Shown: positions 1 to 5,800 of the stretch, one piece after another
Layout of the letters: each line of letters opens with the position of its first letter
How positions within the stretch are numbered: position 1 is the first letter of the stretch
From: an uncultured Prevotellaceae bacterium
GTDB taxonomy: Bacteria > Bacteroidota > Bacteroidia > Bacteroidales > Bacteroidaceae
Reading direction: 5' to 3'
Assembly (NCBI GenBank): GCA_902803455.1
Contig: CADCQC010000007.1
Coordinates: 1-7,359 of the forward strand
DNA length: 7,359 nucleotides
Notes under the pieces: model-generated
Told to the model about the DNA's origin: nothing
Seen by the model: the letters and a program-made list of their open reading frames with translations, nothing else
Databases searched by the model: none
Translations under genes and position numbers: made by a program

Positions 1-196
1 GGTTGTTACTGTCGCGGATTGTGCCGTCGCTTTCTATCTTCCCAATCTGCTTGTTGTTGCCGTCACGCACGGTGCCGTTGCTCTCTATCTTACCTACTTG
101 GGCATTTTGGCTATTGCGCACGTCCTGAGCTTGGATGTGCAGTCCCATGATCAACAAAAAGACGAAGAGGGTGATTCTTAATAGGTGGTTTCTCAT
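1..196 (-). CDS. Secreted 17-residue-repeat protein, 3' end outside window
   Basis: The ATG lies at 196-194 and 65 codons are visible before the gene leaves the window at base 1. Residues 1-24 form a Sec-type signal peptide: a basic start (MRNHLLR), a hydrophobic core (ITLFVFLLIMGLHI), then a QAQ/D cleavage region. There is no twin-arginine motif and no lipobox cysteine. The mature part is a 17-residue repeat with the pattern (V/I)GKIESxGT(V/I)RDxNNxQ at residues 34-50 and 51-65 onward; residues 26-33 look like the degenerate end of an earlier copy. The pattern resembles Bacteroidetes proteins annotated as '5-fold beta-flower', a recollection I cannot confirm here. The start is two bases past the tatC stop, so it is probably translated from the tat mRNA. 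Function is unknown. The start and signal peptide are well supported; the family name is tentative. Confidence 0.75.
   Translation of the reverse strand, partial: MRNHLLRITLFVFLLIMGLHIQAQDVRNSQNAQVGKIESNGTVRDGNNKQIGKIESDGTIRDSNN
2..97 (-). repeat. In-frame 51-bp coding repeat, two copies visible
   Basis: Copy one spans 97-47 (17 codons) and copy two spans 46-2, cut by the window edge. The encoded copies share GKIES, GT, RD and NN. The DNA copies differ at several codon positions, so this looks like an old protein repeat under selection rather than a recent DNA expansion. Confidence 0.8.
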
Positions 197-198
197 AT

Positions 199-975
199 CT
201 AAATGGTTTTGGGGGTTGATGAATCTTGTCGCCTTGTCATTCTGACAATCAGAATGCTGGCTTCGTAGAGTAACCAAACAGGGAGCGCCACCACAAACAG
301 GGTGAACGCATCGGTCGTCGGGGTGATGATAGCGGAGATGATGAGGATCGTCACAAAGGCATGTTTGCGGTAGCGCGCCATCACTTCCCAATGGAGAATG
401 CCCAGAAGAGCGAGCAGCCAACTCACGACGGGAAGTTCAAATACCACGCCGATGACCAGGCTCATAGAGATGAGTGTGTCTGCATACGACTGGATGGTCA
501 GCATGTTGGCCACTTCGGTACTCACCTGATAGGTGCCGAGAAAACGCACCGTAAGAGGAAAAATCAGGAAGTAGTTGACGGCTGTGCCGATGAGGAACAT
601 CAGATAGGCAGCGGAAACGACTTTTACCGCATGGTGCTTCTCGTTGTCGTAGAGGGCGGGCGTGATGAAACCGAAAAGTTGGTAGAGCACGTATGGAGAG
701 GCCAACAACAGACCGCAATAGAGCGCCGTCTTCATGTGGATCATCAGCTGCTCTGTCAGTCCGGTGTTCATCAGGCTGATCTTAAATGGTGCGATGCCCA
801 GCAGACGGTAACTGACAAAATCACTGTGGCTGGGTGCAAGCACGATGTCAAATAGAGGCTTTTTCAGAATGAAGGCAACAACGGCAAGGATGCTCGTCAC
901 TACCAGCATCTTGATGATCCGGCTTCTCAGTTCATCGAGATGTTCCCAGAACGTGCCGGTGTCATTCTTCATCAT
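199..975 (-). CDS. tatC: Sec-independent (twin-arginine) protein translocase subunit TatC
   Basis: TatC is the polytopic inner-membrane receptor that binds twin-arginine signal peptides and recruits TatA so that folded proteins can cross the membrane. The 258-residue product has the family's usual length. Visible hallmarks are the N-terminal HLDELRSR motif (residues 12-19, with Glu15), a periplasmic/cytosolic loop motif FITPALYDNEK (103-113), Glu180 in the segment VVFELPVV, and TPTTDAFTLFVVALPVWLLYE near the C terminus. Several hydrophobic segments fit six transmembrane helices. Two consecutive ATGs (975 and 972) are possible starts. The first overlaps the tatA stop as ATGA and the second as TGATG, and both suggest translational coupling. 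The tatA-tatC order is typical of a minimal Tat system. I am confident in this call; only the choice between the two Mets is open. Confidence 0.96.
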   Translation of the reverse strand: MMKNDTGTFWEHLDELRSRIIKMLVVTSILAVVAFILKKPLFDIVLAPSHSDFVSYRLLGIAPFKISLMNTGLTEQLMIHMKTALYCGLLLASPYVLYQLFGFITPALYDNEKHHAVKVVSAAYLMFLIGTAVNYFLIFPLTVRFLGTYQVSTEVANMLTIQSYADTLISMSLVIGVVFELPVVSWLLALLGILHWEVMARYRKHAFVTILIISAIITPTTDAFTLFVVALPVWLLYEASILIVRMTRRQDSSTPKTI

Positions 976-1175
976 TTGCGCATCTCACTGCCGGTGTCCG
1001 ACGACGAGTTTTTGCCTTCCGACTGATCATCATCGTCAAGACTGTTCATGCCTTCCTTGAAACTTTTCACTCCTTTCCCAAGACCTTTCATCAGTTCGGG
1101 AATTTTCTTTCCTCCAAACAGCAAAAGGACAATGAGTGCGATGATGAGAATCTCTTGTGTGCCTAATCCAAACAT
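972..1175 (-). CDS. tatA: Twin-arginine translocase pore subunit TatA (TatA/E type)
   Basis: The product of 67 residues is a single-span TatA-family protein, which oligomerises to form the translocation pathway with TatC. Residues 2-22 (FGLGTQEILIIALIVLLLFGG) form the short N-terminal membrane helix. It is followed by the FGGKKIPEL hinge (20-28) and an amphipathic helix (KGLGKGVKSFKEG), then an acidic, serine-rich tail containing DDDD. The ATG at 1175 was chosen because it places the helix at the N terminus as in the family. It also lies downstream of a good promoter -7 box (1233-1226), which excludes the longer in-frame start at 1268. The stop overlaps the tatC start. No separate tatB is present in the window, so this protein may serve both roles, as in other minimal TatAC systems (inference). 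Confidence 0.95.
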   Translation of the reverse strand: MFGLGTQEILIIALIVLLLFGGKKIPELMKGLGKGVKSFKEGMNSLDDDDQSEGKNSSSDTGSEMRK

Positions 1176-1225
1176 TTTTATAACGGTTGATGGTGGGTAA
1201 TAGACCGATAAACGGCTTTTCAGCG

Positions 1226-1256
1226 CAAAGATAACAAAAAAAACGGAAAACGAAAA
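1226..1256 (-). promoter_or_regulatory. Putative Bacteroidetes-type promoter for the tat operon
   Basis: Read on the minus strand, positions 1233-1226 are TATCTTTG, an exact match to the Bacteroidetes -7 consensus TAnnTTTG. The -33 element is weak: a T-rich stretch near 1256-1252 sits at about the right distance, without a clear TTG. The predicted transcript would begin near 1219 and give tatA a leader of about 45 bases. Confidence 0.6.
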
Positions 1257-1270
1257 TTGTCGATACATTT

Positions 1271-1302
1271 TTTGGATTTCTCATCTGAAAGCGTTAATTT
1301 TG
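1271..1302 (+). promoter_or_regulatory. Putative Bacteroidetes-type promoter for the PAP2-trmO unit
   Basis: TTTG at 1271-1274 and TAATTTTG at 1295-1302 match both halves of the Bacteroidetes promoter (TTTG at -33, TAnnTTTG at -7) with a 20-base spacer. Transcription would start near 1308-1310, only a few bases before the ATG at 1314, so the mRNA would be nearly leaderless. It is divergent from the tat promoter, with the two -7 boxes about 60 bases apart. Confidence 0.65.
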
Positions 1303-1313
1303 CCACCCAATCC

Positions 1314-1994
1314 ATGACACATCTGTTACTGAATACTTGGCTTCAACAACTGAAGGATGCTGATACGCAGTTGTTGCTTAGCATTAACGCTCATCACAGT
1401 CCATTTTGGGATGTGTTTATGTCGTTATACTCATCCACATTTGTGTGGGGAGTATTCTATGCCAGTATCTTATATGTCATCGTGAGAAATTATTCATGGA
1501 AGACGACGCTGATGTGGTTAGGAGTGGTCATCTTAATCATTGTCTTCTGCGATCAGCTATCATCTCATGTAATCAGACCTGCGGTGGCCAGACTCAGGCC
1601 AAGCAATCTCGACAACCCGATCTCTGATACCATACATATCGTGGATGGATACAGAGGGGGAAACTATAGCTTTCCTTCTGCACATGCGGCCAATTCATGG
1701 GGATTGGCGGCCTTTGTCATTATTCTTTTCCGAAAGTGGTGGCTCTCATTGGCTTTGGTGTTATGGGCCATCCTCATCTGCTATTCCAGAATGTATCTGG
1801 GCTTGCATTATCCTGGTGACCTCTTCACAGGAATGATCATCGGTTGTTGTGGAGCCTTGGCATTCTATTATCTGCTGATGTGGATTGCAAAAATCCAAAA
1901 GCCGAAAGACCTGAAGCATACCTTTGTACCATTGATAGCATTGGTGGGCAGTGTCTTTACGTTTTTGGCTATCGCATTCTACGAGACCGTTTGA
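1314..1994 (+). CDS. PAP2-family membrane phosphatase (undecaprenyl-diphosphatase or LpxF-like)
   Basis: This 226-residue integral membrane protein belongs to the type 2 phosphatidic acid phosphatase (PAP2) superfamily, which hydrolyses lipid phosphates or diphosphates on the outer face of the inner membrane. The three signature motifs are present. The first is R88-x6-R95-P96 (canonical K-x6-RP, here Arg for Lys), the second is PSAH at 121-124 (canonical PSGH), and the third is S158-R159-x5-H165-x3-D169. His124 and His165 are the expected catalytic pair. Several hydrophobic segments flank the motifs, and the N-terminal block NAHHSPFWDVFM is common in Bacteroidetes members. The ATG at 1314 is preferred because the promoter's -7 box ends at 1302; an in-frame TTG at 1257 lies upstream of that promoter. 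Plausible substrates are undecaprenyl diphosphate (cell-wall lipid carrier recycling) or lipid A (LpxF-type dephosphorylation). The sequence alone does not decide between them. trmO follows 41 bases downstream. Confidence 0.92.
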   Translation: MTHLLLNTWLQQLKDADTQLLLSINAHHSPFWDVFMSLYSSTFVWGVFYASILYVIVRNYSWKTTLMWLGVVILIIVFCDQLSSHVIRPAVARLRPSNLDNPISDTIHIVDGYRGGNYSFPSAHAANSWGLAAFVIILFRKWWLSLALVLWAILICYSRMYLGLHYPGDLFTGMIIGCCGALAFYYLLMWIAKIQKPKDLKHTFVPLIALVGSVFTFLAIAFYETV

Positions 1995-2035
1995 TTCTAA
2001 GGAAAGACGGATGTCATTTTCAAACGATCACTGCT

Positions 2036-2713
2036 ATGAATGTTCAACCTATCGCCGTCTTTCACTCACCGTTGACATCCAAGTTTGGCACACCCCGACA
2101 GAGTGGTATCGTGGAGGGATTGAGAGGGGAGATCATCTTTACACCTTCTTTCCGGCATCCTGATTTCATCCGTGGATTGGAGGGCTTCGACTATATCTGG
2201 CTGCTGTGGCTGTTTTCTGCCAATCCAGATACGGAGGTCACCCCAACTGTCAGACCGCCTCTGATGGGGGGAAACAAGCAGATGGGGGTCTTTGCTACCA
2301 GGTCTCCTTTCAGACCCAACCCCATCGGATTATCGTCTGTGAGGGTAGTGGAAATCAAGAACGATGAAAAACGTGGAACGGTCATTGTAGTCGAGGGGGC
2401 AGATCTCATTGACGGCACGCCCATCATAGACATCAAACCCTATGTTACATACGCAGACTGCCATCCGAACGCCAGAAGCGGATTTGTGGATCAACATCCG
2501 TGGAAGCAGTTGCAGGTGGATTTGCCTGATGAAGTGGTATGCCGATTGTCATCTGATGAGCGACAGGTGCTGAGACAGTTGTTGGCTCTTGACCCAAGAC
2601 CGCATTATCACCATGACCCGGCCAGAATCTATGGAATGCCTTATGGAAAATACGACGTGCGCTTCCGTGTGGAAGAGGGGGTGGCCTATGTTTTGGAGAT
2701 TGTTGACAATTAG
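2036..2713 (+). CDS. trmO: tRNA (N6-threonylcarbamoyladenosine37-N6)-methyltransferase TrmO
   Basis: TrmO (formerly TsaA/YaeB) uses S-adenosylmethionine to methylate t6A at position 37 of certain threonine tRNAs, giving m6t6A and tuning codon reading. It is a small beta-barrel methyltransferase distinct from the Rossmann type. The 225 residues fit the family, whose E. coli member is about 235. Recognisable blocks are FGTPRQ (17-22), the strongly conserved MGVFATRSPFRPNPIGLS (83-100), GADLIDGTPIIDIKPYV (121-137) and the C-terminal YGMPYGKYDVRFRV (199-212). The start at 2036 gives the normal N terminus (MNVQPIAVFHSPL). The frame is open further upstream to 1844, but that part overlaps the PAP2 gene and has no family resemblance. 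A 41-base gap with no obvious promoter or terminator suggests co-transcription with the PAP2 gene; the pairing need not mean a shared function. Confidence 0.94.
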   Translation: MNVQPIAVFHSPLTSKFGTPRQSGIVEGLRGEIIFTPSFRHPDFIRGLEGFDYIWLLWLFSANPDTEVTPTVRPPLMGGNKQMGVFATRSPFRPNPIGLSSVRVVEIKNDEKRGTVIVVEGADLIDGTPIIDIKPYVTYADCHPNARSGFVDQHPWKQLQVDLPDEVVCRLSSDERQVLRQLLALDPRPHYHHDPARIYGMPYGKYDVRFRVEEGVAYVLEIVDN

Positions 2714-2769
2714 TTGATAGATATTTGTCTGTTAGTATATTTTAACGGATGCTAAGATTCCTAAAACGG

Positions 2770-2787
2770 ATTTTTTTTTTATATTTG
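2770..2787 (+). promoter_or_regulatory. Putative promoter for the pectinesterase, with T10 spacer tract
   Basis: TATATTTG at 2780-2787 matches the Bacteroidetes -7 consensus TAnnTTTG. The ten bases before and into it (2771-2780) are all T. The -33 position, near 2757-2760, reads ATTC, a weak match to TTG. Transcription would start near 2793, giving a leader of about 105 bases. The T tract also follows trmO, but no convincing GC stem precedes it, so I do not call a terminator. Confidence 0.55.
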
Positions 2788-2796
2788 CATCATTAA

Positions 2797-2835
2797 ATGA
2801 CTACTTATATCATCATTCTATTACTTTGTTGCTGA
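2797..2835 (+). CDS. Possible 12-codon leader ORF upstream of the pectinesterase
   Basis: ATG at 2797 opens a frame coding MTTYIIILLLCC and stopping with TGA at 2833-2835. It would begin only a few bases after the predicted transcription start, and its last codons and stop lie in the left arm of the hairpin at 2829-2846. The run of Ile and Leu codons resembles a regulatory leader peptide, but an ORF this short in AT-rich DNA can arise by chance. No ribosome binding site is visible. Confidence 0.2.
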   Translation: MTTYIIILLLCC

Positions 2836-2846
2836 AGTGTCAGCAA
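2829..2846 (+). promoter_or_regulatory. Perfect 7-bp hairpin or palindrome in the pectinesterase leader
   Basis: TTGCTGA (2829-2835) and TCAGCAA (2840-2846) pair perfectly around the four-base loop AGTG. It sits about 50 bases upstream of the pectinesterase ATG and is not followed by a T run, so it is not a standard terminator. It could be an mRNA leader structure or a binding site for a dimeric regulator. Confidence 0.45.
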
Positions 2847-2897
2847 GTGATTTACTCATGTGATTACAATCTATTTTTAACCAATAACTTTTAGCTT

Positions 2898-5800
2898 ATG
2901 AGAAAACTTTTATCAATGAAACTGGGAGTATTGTGCCTGATGCTCATGGCCGCTCTTGTAGTGAATGCTGATCCGGTGACAGCTAAATGGGATTTCAAGA
3001 ACGACATCCCTCAAGGTATTCGAACAAATACCAACTACCAAGGTGTAGAGGCTGATATCGAATCTGACGTGTCTGATATCGTTATGCATGTGGATGCCAA
3101 AAACGGAAAACTCTATTGCGTAGGACGCGATAACGCTCAGATGAATCCTGGAACCGTCCTTCAGGTGCCAGTATTCTCTACCAAAGACGTCGTCACTGTG
3201 GAGGGATTCCCCGGCTATAGTCATTTCGCTGTGGGTGGAGAAGAGAATGTTTCTGAGGTCGTCGCTCACACTGCCACCGCAGCAGAGGTGAAACAGGGAT
3301 TTGTCGAGGTGACGGCTACCGCCGGCAATAATTATATTTATTGTGTCACTGTCGAGATAGCCAAAATGCCGGCAAAGGATGTGATTGGAACATGGGACTA
3401 CTCCAACAGTACTGTAATGAACCAGACGATGGCGTTATCAACATCCACCACAGAAGGAGGTGTTGATGCTATTGAGAACAATGGACTGGTCATGATGGTG
3501 GCTGCCAATGGAGTACAGTTCCGCAATAACGGTAAAAATATCCAGGTGAGAAAAGGTGCAGTGTTTAAAGTGCCGGTAAAGAGTACGGAAGATATCGTAA
3601 CGGTATTCGGATTCCCAAGCTATTCCTACTACACCATCGGCAGTTCAACAGAGGAAATCACAAACACCAATTCCAACCCGTCGACCACCTATCAAGCCAA
3701 AAACGGTGACGTGGCTCAAGGGTATGTGGCCATCACATCTACCAACGACAATAACTATTTCCTCTCAATCTCTGTCGTTCAAAAAGCACAGGAGGAAAAG
3801 GAGGTTTTGGAGAATGTAGAGACTGTCGCCACTTTCCCGTTTGATCTCGGAACAGAGGGACAGACTGCTAACTTTGGTGATGCTGCTGACTATTTCCTCT
3901 CCAGCAAGGTGACCTATGGTGAAAAACTGACTTTGAAGGGCTTGTCAAACGGCTCTGGACTTAATCAGACCTATTTCGACCCTGTAGAAAGAATCAATAA
4001 TGCAACTGCTGACAATGCGGTCAAATTCCTTATCCAACCGAATTATGGCTTGACTTTCACACCGGTCAGCGTGGAATTCAAAACTACCCGTTATGGTACG
4101 GATAATGGTTTGATTGATGTCGCATGGATCAATCCTGACGGTTCAACCGTGGAACTTGCAAAAAGTGTGAAGCCCAATCGTAATAGTGGAACAAATCCAG
4201 CCAACAGTGATGAAGAGGGTCTGAAATACAGCACCCTCAGTTATAATGTGGAAGGGGCAACACCTGCTGAAGGCACTTGCGGATTGCAGATCAATATCCA
4301 TAGCCTCCAGAATGGGAAGCAGATAGGATTCTGCGACATCGTGATTAAAGGATTGCTCAACGGACAGGAGTTAGAGGTGCCCATCCTCGGCGGATTTTCT
4401 GCCAACGGTGTGGATTATGTGGCTGATAATGTCTTTGAAGGATATGAGGGAACCATCGAGATATCGAAGGCCGAAGAGATGATTTCTGCATCCAATCCTC
4501 TCTCCAACGTGACAGCCATCACTGGAGAAATCGGGGAAATCACTTACGCTGGCAACAACACCCAATGTGATGTCACCATCCCTGTCAGCTTAGGAACAGT
4601 TGCTGTCGACTATGTGGTGCACTTCGTCCAGAAACCTGACTTCATACTGACATATTACGATACTGACAATACCATCATGGGCACGCAGGCCGTGGAGAAG
4701 GATGCTGCCATCGGTGCTTTCAGTATTGACTATACTACAGCTACTGCCATGGAAGGTTATAAGGTGCGTGGATGGTTTGTCAAAGCGTCAGGTGGACAGA
4801 AATATACTACCGCTGATATCGTGACCAAGGATCTTAGCCTCTATGCCTACGCAACGGAGATTGAGGAACCCAGCGACTTCAAGAAGTATGATTTCGATCT
4901 GACAAGCAACCTTTTCTATCCGGAGGACCATGAGGCTTTCGCCTCTGTCGGTACGGGTTATTGGCATGATGTGCAGCACGGATGGGCTTTCCATAACAAT
5001 GACCGCATCGAACTGCTTGTGGGCAAGAAAGCCAATATCTCACTGGCTACCTGCAAATATGGAGATAAAACAGCAGAACTCGTGTTCAAAAAGGCTGACG
5101 GCACAGAGATCAAACGCATCAATGCTGTCTCTGAGGGTGATGGCGAGATCAGCACTGTCCAATATGAAGGTGAGGAAGGCAAACTCTATATTGATGTGGA
5201 ATCAAGTGGAGAGATTTATATCCACAGCATCCGTATCGTCAACTGTAACCAGATAAATTATGCCAATCAAGGCAACTGGTATTTTGTCTCACCAGGTAGC
5301 GCAGAGAGCCTCCTTGAGGTCATCGATATTGTCAATGGTGTCAACAGCGACAAGAATGCTGAACGCTCCTACATCTTCTTGCCTGATGGCACTTACGATC
5401 TGGGCTTCACCACACTGACCGCTATCAGCGGACATAATATCTCGCTCATCGGACAGTCAATGGAGAAGACCATTATCAAGAATGCTCCTCATTATACAGA
5501 GGAAGGTATTGGTACAACCGCTACCCTGCTCAACTCCGGACAGAATCTGTATATTCAGGATATCACGCTGAAGAACGGACTTGACTATTACGCTGCTGGG
5601 GATGCAGGGCGTGCCGTTTGCTTCCAGGATAGAGGTGACCGTGCTATCTTCAAGTATGTGACCATGCTGTCCTATCAGGACACCTATTATAGTCAGAATA
5701 CCAAGCAGTCATACTGGGAGGACTGTGATGTACATGGTACTGTCGACTTCCTCTGTGGTGGTGGTGATGTGCGTTTCCAGAACACGACGCTCTCATTGGA

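Noticed and set aside
361..855. A 164-codon plus-strand frame opposite tatC
   Set aside because: It is antisense to a well-supported gene and its product is charged, His-rich and unlike any family I know.
1176..1268. An upstream in-frame ATG at 1268 for tatA
   Set aside because: It would put 31 extra residues before the short N-terminal helix and lies upstream of the -7 box at 1233-1226.
1257..1313. A TTG start that would lengthen the PAP2 protein by 19 residues
   Set aside because: It lies upstream of and inside the predicted promoter (1271-1302), and the added residues are not like the family N terminus.
1844..2035. An open frame extending trmO upstream
   Set aside because: It overlaps the PAP2 gene and has no TrmO resemblance; the normal family N terminus begins at 2036.
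2011..2163. ATG at 2011 with an AAGGAAAG stretch a few bases upstream
   Set aside because: The 50-codon frame runs out of frame inside trmO and resembles nothing; the purine stretch is probably incidental.
2720..2727. GATATTTG just after trmO as a second promoter -7 box
   Set aside because: It has one mismatch and no TTG at the right distance; TATATTTG at 2780-2787 is better placed.
2744..2781. A rho-independent terminator after trmO using the T tract
   Set aside because: The AACGGA copies at 2744 and 2765 are direct, not inverted, and no GC-containing stem precedes the T run.
2934..2936. Cys13 of the pectinesterase signal peptide as a lipoprotein site
   Set aside because: The residue before it is Leu, and it sits in the hydrophobic core, so it does not fit a lipobox.
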